A DNA stretch of 64,000 bases from positions 1 through 64,000 of the forward strand of contig NZ_FNKQ01000002.1 in the NCBI RefSeq assembly GCF_900100875.1, read 5' to 3'. Below, in pieces: positions 32,819 through 42,330 of the stretch. Source of the stretch: Halopelagius longus. GTDB taxonomy: Archaea; Halobacteriota; Halobacteria; Halobacteriales; Haloferacaceae. The position numbers were made by a program, and so were the translations under genes. Position 1 is the first letter of the stretch; every line of letters begins with the position of its first letter. Below the pieces are notes generated by a model. It was not told where the DNA came from, ran no database searches, and saw only the letters and a program-made list of their open reading frames with translations.

Positions 32819-33940
32819 ATGTTCCCGACGCTCCCCTACCTCGAGTGGATCGACGGCCGCACGGAGGCCGCGGAACACGACTTCGGGTCGAGCGACCTCC
32901 GGTCGTCCGCCGACGACGGGGCCGTCGTCCCCGAACCCCTCCGCGGCCGTTCGGTCCCCGACGACACCTCCCTCCGGGCGCGAGTGGCCGCCGAGTACGA
33001 CGCGGACGAGGAGAACGTGCTGGTGACCGCGGGCGCGACGCAGGCGAACTTTCTCGCCGCGGCGGCCGCGATCGACCTCGCGTCGACGCCGGACGCGGAC
33101 CGCAGACCGCAGGTCCTCGCCGAGAAACCGGGCTACCAACCGCTGGTCGTCACGCCGGAGGCGTTCGGCGCGCGGGTGGACCGCTTCCTCCGCCCGGACG
33201 AAGAAGGGTTTCCTCTGGACCCGAATCGCATCTCGAACGCCGTCTCCGACGCGTTCGCACTCGCGGTGGCGACGAACCGACACAACCCGAGCGGTAACCT
33301 CTCGGACCGCGAGACGGTGGCCGAGGCGGCGCGGGCGTGCGGCGACGCCGACGGCTACCTCCTCGTGGACGAGGTGTACGCGCCGTACGTGCGCGACGAC
33401 GACGAGGGGGCGTCGTCGGTCCGGGCGTTCGGCGGTCCGACGGGCGCGGGCCTGCCGAACACCGTCGTCACCGGGTCGCTGACGAAGTTCTACGGCCTCG
33501 GCGGCCTCCGGGTCGGATGGTTGATCGGTCCGACCGAACTCGTCGAACGCGCCCGCGAGGTGGCGTACCACCTCTCGCCCGTCGCGGAACCGAGTCGCCG
33601 CCTCGCCCGCCGCGCGGTCCACGACGCGTCCGAACTGACCGCCTCGGCGCGGGACCACCTCGCGGAGAACCACGAACTCCTCGAATCGTTCCTCGCGGAC
33701 CACGAGGCTCTCTCCGGGCGCGTCCACTCCGGGAGTCCGTTCGCCCTCCTGTCGCACGCCGACGCCACCGGCGACGAGTTCGCCGCGGCAGCGTGGGACC
33801 GGGATATCTTGGTCGTCCCCGGGCGCTTCTTCAACCGACCGGACCACTTCCGACTCGCCCTCGGCCGACCGCCCGAGGAGATGGCCGCCGGACTCGACGC
33901 CCTCTCCGAGGTGGTCGAGTCGTTCGCGGAGTCCGAGTAG
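32819..33940 (+). CDS. PLP-dependent aminotransferase class I/II
   Basis: A 373-aa fold-type I aminotransferase. Conserved points: LVTAGATQANFLAAAAAI (cofactor phosphate-binding region, about 62-78), NRHNPSGNLSDRE (substrate/PLP Asn, about 150), LLVDEVYAPYVRDD (PLP ring Asp and Tyr, about 180), SLTKFYGLGGLRVGW (Schiff-base Lys, about 222) and a C-terminal Arg in HFRLALGRP. CACCTTACTCC about 28 nt upstream may be its TATA box. The amino-acid substrate cannot be deduced. Confidence 0.88.
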   Translation: MFPTLPYLEWIDGRTEAAEHDFGSSDLRSSADDGAVVPEPLRGRSVPDDTSLRARVAAEYDADEENVLVTAGATQANFLAAAAAIDLASTPDADRRPQVLAEKPGYQPLVVTPEAFGARVDRFLRPDEEGFPLDPNRISNAVSDAFALAVATNRHNPSGNLSDRETVAEAARACGDADGYLLVDEVYAPYVRDDDEGASSVRAFGGPTGAGLPNTVVTGSLTKFYGLGGLRVGWLIGPTELVERAREVAYHLSPVAEPSRRLARRAVHDASELTASARDHLAENHELLESFLADHEALSGRVHSGSPFALLSHADATGDEFAAAAWDRDILVVPGRFFNRPDHFRLALGRPPEEMAAGLDALSEVVESFAESE

Positions 33941-33951
33941 GGGGCGTCGAC

Positions 33952-36900
33952 TCAGACCAACGCGTCGGCCAGCATCTCCACGGGGTGCGGCGGTTCCTCG
34001 GTCTCGCCGTCGAACTCGCCGATCTGGGACCGGCAGGACGCGCCCGGCGCGACGACCGTATCGCCGTCGGATGCCGCCACCTGCTCCGAGAGCACCTCGC
34101 CGATAGCCTTCGACATCGAGTAGTGTTCGGCCTCGTAGCCGAAGCTCCCGGCCATGCCGCAACACGTCGAATCTAAGGGGTCCACCCGGTAGCCCGCCTC
34201 GTCGAGGACGGCCACCGCGTGGTGGTCCTTCTTCGTGGACTTCTGGTGGCAGTGGCCGTGGTACGTGAGTTTCAGCGAGGGGGCGTTCGGTTCGACGAGT
34301 GGGTCCGCCAAGAGGTCGAACGTATCGAAGTACTCCATCACGCCGTAGGTGCTCGCCGCCACCCGTTCGACGCTCTCGCCGGAGAGCAGATCGAGGTAGT
34401 CGTGCTGGAACATCACGGCGTCCGAGGGTTCGACCACGACCACGTCCCACCCCTCGGCGACGAGGGGCGAGAGGACCGCCACGTTCCGTTCGGCGGCGCG
34501 GCGCGCCCTGTCGATGAAGCCCTTCGAGTGGGCGGGGCGGCCGGAGTCCGCGACGCCGTCGGGAATCCGGACGTGGACGCCGGCCGCTTCGAGGGCGCGA
34601 ACCGCCGCTTTGCCCGCGTCGGGGTGGTTGTAGTTGGTGTACGTGTCGGGGAACAACAGCACCTTGCGGTCGGCCTGCGCCTCGGGGACGCCCGACCGGC
34701 CCCGACCGTCGAACCACTCGACGAACGTCTCGCGGTGGAACGTCGGCAACTCGCGTTCCTTCGCGATGCCGAGCGTCTTCTCCATCACCGTCCGCGCGCC
34801 GGGCACCTTCGAGGCGACGTTCGAGAGGGGCGCGAGGGCGCTTCCGACCTTCGAGAGCGTCTCGATGTTGGCGAACATCCTGTCGCGGAGCGACGACCCG
34901 TTGCGTTGGTGGTGCTCGTGGAGCACCTCCGTCCGCATCTTCGCCATATCGACCTCGCTCGGGCAGTCCTTCGTACAGCCCTTACAGCCGATACAGAGGT
35001 CCAACACCTCGTGGACGAACTCGTCTTCGAACATCTCCTCTTCGGGCAACCCGCCGCTCATCGCCTGTCGGAGCATGTTCGCCCGCCCGCGCGTGGAGAG
35101 CACCTCCTCTTCCTCCGCGCGGAACGTCGGGCACATCACCCCGCCCGTCGTCTCCTGCGGGCCGCGACACCCGGCGCACCCGTGGCAGAGTTCCGCCATC
35201 CCCTGAAAGCCGTTCTCGTTCTCCCAGTTCAGCGAGGGGTCGAACCCCGCGTCGAACTCGTAGTCGGGCGAGAACCGCAGGTTCTCCGTCATGTCGTGGT
35301 CGCCGCAGATGTTCCCCGGATTGAGCAACCAGTCGGGGTCGAACGCCGACTTCAGGTCGCGGAACGTTCGCCAGAGGTCGTCGCCGTACAGTTTGCGGTT
35401 CCACTGGGTGCGGGCGCGGCCGTCGCCGTGTTCGCCCGAGACCGACCCGCCGTACTTCACCACGAGGTCGGTCATCTCGTCGGCGATGGCCTCGAACTCC
35501 GCCAGTCCCTCGACGGTCTTCGTGTTCACGAGGGGGCGGATGTGGAGGACGCCCGGCCCGGCGTGGGCGTAGTAACTGGCGAACGTGTCGTACTCGTCGA
35601 GGATCTCCTGCACGTCGGAGACGTACGCCGGGAGGTTCTCCGCCGGGATGGCGGTGTCCTCGATGTAGGCGACGTGCTTCTCGTCGGTCGTCCGCGAGAG
35701 GAGGATGGGGAGGCCGGACTTGCGCATCTTCCAGAACTTCGCGCGCGTCTCGGCGTCGTGGGCCTCCATCGCCGTCAGCGCCGTCGGCGGCTTTCGCGTC
35801 GTCTCCGCCGCGCCCGCCGCGGGGTCCGCGACGGAGTCGGACGCCGGCGCGCGGTCGGCGACGAGGTTCGCCACCTTCCGTCTTCCCTCCTCGTCGTCCT
35901 CGGCGTAGAACTCCACGAGGAGGACGGCGTCCGTCCCGTCGGGGAGCATCCCCACCACGTCTTTGAACTCGGCGGTGTTCCGCGCGAGGTCCAACAGCAC
36001 GTCGTCCATCACCTCCACCGCCGCGGGGTCGTGTTCGAGGATGGGTGCGACGTCCTCCATCGCACTCACCACGTCGGGGTACGTCAGAAGCGCCACGGAC
36101 GCGGTGTTCGGGATGGGTTCCAGCGACACCGTCGCCTCCGTGACTATCGCCAGCGTTCCCTCGGACCCGGCGAGCAAGCGCGCGAGGTTCACCGTCCCCG
36201 GTTCGCTCTCGGGGTCGACGCCGGAGTCGTCCGGCAGTCGCCGTTCGCCCCGCATCTCGTCGACCAGCATGTCGAGGTTGTACCCCGAGACGTTCCGCTT
36301 CAGGTCGGGGTACGCCTCCGCTATCTCCTCGGCCTCCTCGTCCAAGATGCGCGCGACTTCGGCGTAGATGCGCGCTTCGAGGTCACCTTCCGAGTCGCCC
36401 TCCTCGCGGAGCGTTTCGACCGACACCTCGCCGAAGGTGGTGACGGTGCCGTCCGCGAGGACGACTTCCGCCTCTTCGAGGTAGTAGTCCGTCTTGCCGT
36501 ACTTCAGCGAGTGGGACCCGGTGGAGTTGTTGCCGATAGCGCCGCCGAGGGCGGACTTGTCGCCCCACGCGGGGTCGGGCGCGAACTTCAGTCCGTGCGG
36601 CTTCAGTTCGGCGTTCAGGTCGCCGAGTCGAGCCCCCACCTGCGCCCGGGCCGTCTCGGCGTCGGGGTCTATCGACCGCACCTCGTCCATGTGCTTCATC
36701 AGGTCCAGCACCACCGCCTCGTTGACCGTCTGCCCGGCGAGACTCGTGCCGCCGCCGCGGGGGAGGACGGGAATCTCTCGCTCCGCGCAGTACTCCACGA
36801 CGGCGACCACGTCCTCGGTGGACTCCGGCATCACCACCCCGATGGGTGTTTTTTCGTACGCCGAGGCGTCGGTGGCGTACTGCTGTCGGGTGTAGGAGTC

Positions 36901-37038
36901 GAACCGAACGTCGCCCGCGACCAGCGTTTCGAGGTCCGAGACGAGGCCCGGTCGGTCCACGTCGTCGCTCACGTAGTCGTAGTTCGCCCTCTCGTCGGCC
37001 GACGGGTCCTCGACCGCGTCGCGCGTGTTCGATGCCAT
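33952..37038 (-). CDS. FAD- and Fe-S-containing D-lactate/2-hydroxyacid dehydrogenase
   Basis: A 1028-aa membrane-peripheral dehydrogenase predicted to oxidise D-lactate (or glycolate) and pass electrons to the respiratory chain. The N-terminal FAD-binding type 4 domain carries LPRGGGTSLAGQTV (about 93-106) and GGAIGNNSTGSHSLKYG. An FAD-oxidase C domain follows. The C-terminal third has two Fe-S motifs (CHGCAGCRG...MCP and CIGCKGCTKDCP) and cysteine-rich CCG sequences (HGHCHQKS, STCCGMAGSFGYEAEHY). This GlcD+GlcF-like fusion sits next to the lactate permease, which supports lactate as substrate. TTTTTATACGG about 32 nt upstream is the likely TATA box. Confidence 0.88.
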   Translation of the reverse strand: MASNTRDAVEDPSADERANYDYVSDDVDRPGLVSDLETLVAGDVRFDSYTRQQYATDASAYEKTPIGVVMPESTEDVVAVVEYCAEREIPVLPRGGGTSLAGQTVNEAVVLDLMKHMDEVRSIDPDAETARAQVGARLGDLNAELKPHGLKFAPDPAWGDKSALGGAIGNNSTGSHSLKYGKTDYYLEEAEVVLADGTVTTFGEVSVETLREEGDSEGDLEARIYAEVARILDEEAEEIAEAYPDLKRNVSGYNLDMLVDEMRGERRLPDDSGVDPESEPGTVNLARLLAGSEGTLAIVTEATVSLEPIPNTASVALLTYPDVVSAMEDVAPILEHDPAAVEVMDDVLLDLARNTAEFKDVVGMLPDGTDAVLLVEFYAEDDEEGRRKVANLVADRAPASDSVADPAAGAAETTRKPPTALTAMEAHDAETRAKFWKMRKSGLPILLSRTTDEKHVAYIEDTAIPAENLPAYVSDVQEILDEYDTFASYYAHAGPGVLHIRPLVNTKTVEGLAEFEAIADEMTDLVVKYGGSVSGEHGDGRARTQWNRKLYGDDLWRTFRDLKSAFDPDWLLNPGNICGDHDMTENLRFSPDYEFDAGFDPSLNWENENGFQGMAELCHGCAGCRGPQETTGGVMCPTFRAEEEEVLSTRGRANMLRQAMSGGLPEEEMFEDEFVHEVLDLCIGCKGCTKDCPSEVDMAKMRTEVLHEHHQRNGSSLRDRMFANIETLSKVGSALAPLSNVASKVPGARTVMEKTLGIAKERELPTFHRETFVEWFDGRGRSGVPEAQADRKVLLFPDTYTNYNHPDAGKAAVRALEAAGVHVRIPDGVADSGRPAHSKGFIDRARRAAERNVAVLSPLVAEGWDVVVVEPSDAVMFQHDYLDLLSGESVERVAASTYGVMEYFDTFDLLADPLVEPNAPSLKLTYHGHCHQKSTKKDHHAVAVLDEAGYRVDPLDSTCCGMAGSFGYEAEHYSMSKAIGEVLSEQVAASDGDTVVAPGASCRSQIGEFDGETEEPPHPVEMLADALV

Positions 37039-37136
37039 CTATCTCTACTGGCGTGTTAGTCGGTGCCGTATAAAAATCCGGAGTCGTCGCCGGGCCGGAC
37101 GCCGTCCCGCGAGAGGTTCCGGACGGGTCGCCCCCG

Positions 37137-38870
37137 TCAGAACGTCCCGGGGAAGAGGACGTAACTGAACAGCAACGCCAACAGCCCGGTGAACGTCGCG
37201 TAGTACACCAACGGGATGAGTTCCAGTCGGATGACCCGGCCCTCTTGGCCGACGAGTCCGACGACGGCGAGGGCCGCGACGACGTTGTGGACGGCGATGA
37301 GGTTCCCGATAGCGCCGCCGACCGCCTGCGCGCCCAGCATGACCGTCTTCGGCGTGCCGATGCTGTCGGCGACGCCGTACTGGAACGTGCCGAACAGGAT
37401 GTCCGAGACGGTGTTGGACCCGGCGAGGAACGCGCCGAGTGCGCCCACCCACGGCGCGAGGAACGGGTAGAACGCGCCGGTGAGGTCGGCCATCGCGTTC
37501 GAGAGGACGATGAGCATCCCGTCGGAACCGGTCGCCTCGCCGGACTGGAGCATGATCTGCACCGTGGCGACGGCGAACAGCAACGCGACGACGGCGGGCG
37601 CCATCTTCTCGAACGTCTCCATCCACGCGTCCTTTATCTCCCGGCCGTTCATGCCGTGGAACGGAATCGTCACGAGGTGGACGGCGAGGAACATCGCGCC
37701 CGGCAGGTACAGCAGTTGGATGCTGTCGCCGAGACTCGTCCCGAGGATGTTGTTCCACTCCAAGACGAGCGTCGACGTCAGGAAGTTCGCCAACGGCTCC
37801 CACACCCGAGTGAGCACGAGGAGTCCGGCCAGTAGCGCGTACGGCGTCCACGCCTTCAGGAGCGACATCTGCTCTCCGGGGTGGGCCTGCGCGACGCCGC
37901 CGTCGGCGGCGACGCCCACGTCCCGTTCTCCCTGTTGGGTCTCTCCGGGTTCGATCTCGCCGACCCAGTGGTCGGGCCACGTCTCGCGGGGGCCGAAGTC
38001 CCAGTCGTCGTCCGGGTGGAAGTAGCCGGCCTTCAGAGCGCCGACGGTCACCGCGAGTCCGACCATCGCGCCGATGAGGCCGGGGAACTCCGGTCCGAGG
38101 AAGTACGCCGTCAGCCAGTACGGGACGGCGAACGACGCCCACGAGAACAGCGTCAGCGGTAACACCTCTAACGCCGGTCTGACGGAGCGTTCCTCGCCGA
38201 AGAAGCGCGTCATCATCGCCACGCCGATGAACGGGACGGCGATGCCGACGATGACGTGGTAGGTGGCGGCGAAGACGGCGATGTTGCCGACCCACTCGGC
38301 GACGGTCATCCCCTGCGACTGGACGGCCTCGTTGATGAAACGCACGTCCCCGAAGACGTCTATCATCCCGATGATGAGGGGCGTGCCGACGGCGCCGAAC
38401 GTGATGGCCATCAGGTTCCCCGTCAACGCGACGACGACGGCGGCCAACGGCGGGAAGCCGAGGCCGACCAGAAGGGGACCGACGATGGCCGCCGGCGTCC
38501 CGAACCCGGCGGCCGCCTCGATGAACGACCCCATCAGGAACACCAGAAGGACGACCTGCACGCGCCGGTCGTCGCTGATCGCGGCGAAACCCCGGTTTAT
38601 CGCGTCGAACGCGCCCGTCTGCTTCAGTGTGTACAGGAGCAGTATCGCCCCGAAGACGATGTAGAGGATGTTCGTCGCGGTGATGAACCCGAGGATGCTC
38701 GAGGCGGCTATCCACGTCGGCGACATCCCCCATCCGACGAACCCCGCGGCGATGGCGACTACCCACGCGACCGGCATCGCCCGCGTCGCCGGCCAGTAGA
38801 ACCCCACCATCAGGACGGCGATGGTCGCGAGGGGCAGTACCGCCAACAGCAACTGCGTCGCCGTCGCCAT
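37137..38870 (-). CDS. lctP: L-lactate permease (LctP family)
   Basis: A 577-aa membrane transporter of the LctP family importing lactate, probably with protons or sodium. It has about 12-14 hydrophobic segments, with family blocks GSFIEAAAGFGTPAAIVGPLLVGLGFPPL and GALGAFLAGSNTVSDILFG. The start overlaps the stop of a 23-codon upstream ORF (TGATG), so its translation is probably coupled. The gene is followed 99 bp later by the D-lactate dehydrogenase-like gene on the same strand; that gene has its own TATA box. Confidence 0.93.
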   Translation of the reverse strand: MATATQLLLAVLPLATIAVLMVGFYWPATRAMPVAWVVAIAAGFVGWGMSPTWIAASSILGFITATNILYIVFGAILLLYTLKQTGAFDAINRGFAAISDDRRVQVVLLVFLMGSFIEAAAGFGTPAAIVGPLLVGLGFPPLAAVVVALTGNLMAITFGAVGTPLIIGMIDVFGDVRFINEAVQSQGMTVAEWVGNIAVFAATYHVIVGIAVPFIGVAMMTRFFGEERSVRPALEVLPLTLFSWASFAVPYWLTAYFLGPEFPGLIGAMVGLAVTVGALKAGYFHPDDDWDFGPRETWPDHWVGEIEPGETQQGERDVGVAADGGVAQAHPGEQMSLLKAWTPYALLAGLLVLTRVWEPLANFLTSTLVLEWNNILGTSLGDSIQLLYLPGAMFLAVHLVTIPFHGMNGREIKDAWMETFEKMAPAVVALLFAVATVQIMLQSGEATGSDGMLIVLSNAMADLTGAFYPFLAPWVGALGAFLAGSNTVSDILFGTFQYGVADSIGTPKTVMLGAQAVGGAIGNLIAVHNVVAALAVVGLVGQEGRVIRLELIPLVYYATFTGLLALLFSYVLFPGTF

Positions 38871-38941
38871 CAGCGTTCACCTCCGCTCGCTTCCGTGACC
38901 GATTCGGCCGTGCCAACCGAGGTCGGTTCGACTCCGTGCAT
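38870..38941 (-). CDS. Short upstream ORF/leader peptide of lctP
   Basis: A 23-codon ORF that begins MHGVEPTSV and ends SGGER. Its TGA overlaps the ATG of lctP (ATGA type). The TATA box (ATTTAT on the minus strand, 38981-38986) predicts a start about 15 nt upstream of this ATG, so it is the first ORF on the mRNA. It may be a translated leader that delivers ribosomes to lctP. It is also possible that the peptide itself has no function. Confidence 0.55.
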   Translation of the reverse strand: MHGVEPTSVGTAESVTEASGGER

Positions 38942-38968
38942 GAGTCTGGGTAACATCGGTCTATGTAA

Positions 38969-38997
38969 CTGTCGTTAATGATAAATCTCTGTCGTTA
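38969..38997. promoter_or_regulatory. lctP promoter flanked by a 9-bp direct repeat
   Basis: CTGTCGTTA occurs at 38969-38977 and 38989-38997, 20 bp apart (two helical turns). The repeats flank ATAAAT at 38981-38986, the TATA box of the lctP transcript on the minus strand. This is a candidate operator in the divergent lctP/LUD intergenic region. Confidence 0.5.
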
Positions 38998-39131
38998 GCA
39001 ATCACGATTCTGATTGGTCGGAGATGCTGACGAACGGCGCGTCGCCGGCGTCGCGCCCCTCTGGCGTCCGTCGGCGGCGCGGTCCCGAACCGACCCGAAG
39101 AGTCAATTGTCCAGGTTTGCAAGCTATTCAC

Positions 39132-39635
39132 ATGGAAACTGGCACGGTCGCGACGTTCGAGGAGTCGCTCGAACGTCTGGAAGTCGGTTGGACGCGCGCC
39201 GCCGCCGAGGACGTTCCCGATGTTCTCGAAGCGGTGTGTTCGACCCCCGCCGTGGGCGTCCCCCTCCCGTTCGAGGGGGTGTCGCTCCCCGGGTGGGTGA
39301 ACGACGACCCGACGCCGGCGGACCTTCGGGAGGCGAAGACGGGCGTCACCGCCGCCGGAATCGGCATCGCGGACTACGGAAGCGTCGTCCTCCCCTCGAC
39401 GCCCGAGGGGTCGGAACCGGTGAGTCTCTTCCCCGAGACGCACGTCGCCGTCCTCCGCGCGTCGGACGTCGTTCCCGGGATGCCGGAGGCGTTCGCGTGG
39501 TTGGGCGAGGAGTTCCGCGCCGGCAACGACGACGCGATAATCGCCACCGGACCGAGTGCGACGGCGGACATGGGCGCACTGGTGAAGGGCGCACACGGCC
39601 CGAAGGACGTCCACGTGGTGATGCTCGATGAGTAA
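39132..39635 (+). CDS. LUD-domain protein (LutC-like)
   Basis: A 167-aa protein of the LutC/YkgG (LUD) family associated with L-lactate oxidation complexes. The core has TGVTAAGIGIADYGSVVL (about 71-88) and the C-terminal IIATGPSATADM (about 137-148), typical of the LUD fold. It is divergent from lctP and overlaps the next gene by 8 bp, so the two act together. The longer ORF upstream is rejected because ATG 39132 (METGTVATFEESL) matches the domain start. Confidence 0.87.
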   Translation: METGTVATFEESLERLEVGWTRAAAEDVPDVLEAVCSTPAVGVPLPFEGVSLPGWVNDDPTPADLREAKTGVTAAGIGIADYGSVVLPSTPEGSEPVSLFPETHVAVLRASDVVPGMPEAFAWLGEEFRAGNDDAIIATGPSATADMGALVKGAHGPKDVHVVMLDE

Positions 39636-41847
39636 AGGCGAGTCCCGAGAGGCGAAGGCGGCGCACATCCGGCAGTTGCTCGAAACCGAGGGCGACGCCG
39701 TCGCGCGGAACACCCGCGGGTTCAACGCCGGCCGGTACGACTCCGTCTCCCGCCTCGACGACTACGAGTCGCTGAAGGACGAGGCCCGCGCCATCAAGGA
39801 GGACGCCATCGAACGCCTCCCGGAACTCGTCGAGGAACTCCGGGAGAGCGTCGAGGAAAACGGCGGGACGGTGTACCTCGCGGACGACGCCGAGGACGCC
39901 AACGCGTACATCCGCGAGGTGTGCGACGAGGGGGCGGCCGACCGCGTCGTGAAGTCGAAGTCGATGACCTCTGAGGAGATAGACGTAAACGAGGCGCTCG
40001 AAGCCGACGGCGTGGACGTGGTGGAGACCGACCTCGGCGAGTGGGTGCTTCAGGTCGCCGACGAAGCGCCCTCCCACATCGTCGCGCCCGCCATCCACAA
40101 ATCGAGGGAGGGCATCGCCGACCTGTTCAACGAGGTGTTCGATCCCGAGGAACCGCTGGAAACGGCGGAGGAACTGACGATGTTCGCCCGCGAACATCTG
40201 GGCGAACTCATCGAGGACGCCGACGTGGGGATGACGGGCGCGAACTTCATCACCGCAGACACCGGGACGATGGCCCTCGTCACGAGCGAGGGCAACGCGC
40301 GAAAGACCGTCGCCGCGACGGACACCCACGTCGCCGTCGCGGGCGTCGAGAAGGTGATTCCGTCCGTCGAGGACCTCCAACCGTTCGTCGAACTCATCGG
40401 CCGGTCCGGGACGGGGCAGGACATCACCTCCTACATCTCGCTTCTCACGCCGCCGGTGGGGGCGCCGAACGTCGACTTCGACGACCCCGAGACGCCGATA
40501 GCCGACGGCGAGACGGACCGCGACTTCCACCTCGTGCTCATCGACAACGGACGCATGGAGATGCGCGAGGACGAACACCTCAAGGAGACGCTCTACTGCA
40601 TCCGGTGTTCGGCGTGTTCGAACTCGTGTTCGTACTTCCAGAGCGTCGGCGGGCACGCCTTCGGCGGCGAGACGTACTCCGGCGGCATCGCCACCGGGTG
40701 GGAGGCGGGAATCGAGGGCCTCGACACCGCCGCGGAGTTCAACGACCTCTGTACGGGCTGTTCCCGGTGCGTCAACGCCTGTCCGGTGAAGATAGACATC
40801 CCGTGGATAAACACGGTCGTCCGCGACCGGATCAACCGCGGGAAAAGCCAGGAACTCGACTGGTTGGTCGAGGGGTTGACGCCGGACGAGGAACCCGGCG
40901 GCGTCGACGTCCAAAAGCGGTTCTTCGGCAACTTCCAGACCGCCGCGAAGGTGGGTAGCGCCCTCGCGCCGGCGTCGAACTGGGCGGCGGACCTCGGCGT
41001 CTCCCGGTCGCTGATGGAGAAGACGCTCGGCATCGACAAGCGCCGCGACCTGCCCGAGTTCAAGCGCGAGACGCTGAAAAAGTGGTTCTCCGAGCGCGAT
41101 TCGACCGTCGGGGAGCCCGTCCGACGCGCCGTCCTCTACCCCGACCTGTACACGAACCACGTGCAGGTCGAACGCGGGAAGGCGGCCGTCAGGGCGTTGG
41201 AGGCTCTCGGCGTGGACGTGGTCGTCCCCGACGTCTCCTCGTCGGGGCGGGCACCCCTCTCGCAGGGGATGATTGCCACGGCCGAGAAACACGCCCGCGA
41301 GGTGTACGACGGACTCGACCCGCACCTCGACGACGGGCGCGACGTGGTGGTCATCGAACCCTCGGACCTCGCGATGTTCGACAGGGAGTACGAGAAACTC
41401 CTCCCCGAGGACGCCCAGCGTCGCCTCTCGGAGAACTCCTACGAGGTGATGGAGTACGTCTTCGGCCTGTTGGAGAACGGGGCGGACGCGGACGCACTCG
41501 AACCGCCCGCCGGAGGTGACGACGGTGACGTCGCCTACCACAGTCACTGCCAGCAACGGACGCTCGGACTGGAGGGATACACCGAGGCGGTCCTCGAACA
41601 CCTCGGCTACGACGTGCTCACCTCGGACGTCGAGTGCTGCGGGATGGGAGGGTCGTTCGGCTACAAATTTGAGTACTACGAACTCAGCATGGACATCGGC
41701 GGCGAACTCAAGCGGCAGTTCGAGACCGAAGAGGCCGGCGACCGAACCGTCGTCGCCTCCGGCACCTCCTGTCTCGACCAACTCGACTCCCTTCTCGACC
41801 GGTCGAGCAGACACCCCGTCGAGTTGGTCGCGCCGGACCGTCCGTAG
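39628..41847 (+). CDS. LutB/LutA-like iron-sulfur protein of lactate oxidation
   Basis: A 739-aa fusion. The N-terminal LUD domain (about 60-300; AGVEKVIPSVEDLQPF, GRSGTGQDITSY) is followed by two Fe-S motifs (CIRCSACSNSCSYF and CTGCSRCVNACPVKID, about 330-390) and a C-terminal cysteine-rich LutA-like part (YHSHCQQRTLGL, ECCGMGGSFGYKFEYY). It combines what Bacillus encodes as LutA and LutB; with the preceding LutC-like protein it forms a full L-lactate dehydrogenase set. The second Fe-S Pro (CxxCxxCxxxCP) is Ser in the first motif. Together with the D-lactate enzyme and LctP it makes a lactate-use locus. Confidence 0.87.
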   Translation: MSKGESREAKAAHIRQLLETEGDAVARNTRGFNAGRYDSVSRLDDYESLKDEARAIKEDAIERLPELVEELRESVEENGGTVYLADDAEDANAYIREVCDEGAADRVVKSKSMTSEEIDVNEALEADGVDVVETDLGEWVLQVADEAPSHIVAPAIHKSREGIADLFNEVFDPEEPLETAEELTMFAREHLGELIEDADVGMTGANFITADTGTMALVTSEGNARKTVAATDTHVAVAGVEKVIPSVEDLQPFVELIGRSGTGQDITSYISLLTPPVGAPNVDFDDPETPIADGETDRDFHLVLIDNGRMEMREDEHLKETLYCIRCSACSNSCSYFQSVGGHAFGGETYSGGIATGWEAGIEGLDTAAEFNDLCTGCSRCVNACPVKIDIPWINTVVRDRINRGKSQELDWLVEGLTPDEEPGGVDVQKRFFGNFQTAAKVGSALAPASNWAADLGVSRSLMEKTLGIDKRRDLPEFKRETLKKWFSERDSTVGEPVRRAVLYPDLYTNHVQVERGKAAVRALEALGVDVVVPDVSSSGRAPLSQGMIATAEKHAREVYDGLDPHLDDGRDVVVIEPSDLAMFDREYEKLLPEDAQRRLSENSYEVMEYVFGLLENGADADALEPPAGGDDGDVAYHSHCQQRTLGLEGYTEAVLEHLGYDVLTSDVECCGMGGSFGYKFEYYELSMDIGGELKRQFETEEAGDRTVVASGTSCLDQLDSLLDRSSRHPVELVAPDRP

Positions 41848-42025
41848 CGTCGCCTCCGCGCGGCCGACCCCTCGTCGTCGCTCGCCGTTCGACGGGTTCG
41901 TCGCCGCCAGCGGACGTAGAGGGCCGGAGGAGCGTCTGACGGCCGTCTGCCGCGACTCGTCGCGTCGGCGGCCGACGCGGCGAAGGCTACGAACTATTAA
42001 GTCGGATGACTTCAAGAGAGTGCAC

Positions 42026-42322
42026 ATGGACGGGACCCCCGAAGAGATAACGACGCTTGTCGGCCGCGAGGTCTACTCCAACAACGGGGTGTTCGTCGGG
42101 GAAGTCGAAGACATCCGACTCGACCTCGACCGACAGTCTGTCACGGGACTCGCACTCACGGCACTCAACGACGAACTGTTCAGAGACCGCATCGACCCCG
42201 GGAAGGGCGTACTCATCCCGTACCGCTGGGTACGCGCCGTCGGCGACGTCATCCTCATCAACGACGTGGTCGAACGGCTGAAAGACCCCGAAGAGGAAGA
42301 AGAGAGCTCGGCTATCGCCTGA
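42026..42322 (+). CDS. PRC-barrel domain protein
   Basis: A 98-aa small beta-barrel protein. The PRC-barrel occupies about residues 9-80 (GREVYSNNGVFVGEVEDIRLDLDRQSVTGLAL, VLIPYRWVRAVGDVILIN). In haloarchaea such proteins are abundant; one has been linked to cell division (CdpB group), but I cannot say this is that one. ACTATTAAG about 28 nt before the ATG is the likely TATA box. It is convergent with the DHH protein gene (8-bp gap). Confidence 0.85.
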   Translation: MDGTPEEITTLVGREVYSNNGVFVGEVEDIRLDLDRQSVTGLALTALNDELFRDRIDPGKGVLIPYRWVRAVGDVILINDVVERLKDPEEEEESSAIA

Positions 42323-42330
42323 TTCGGTCC

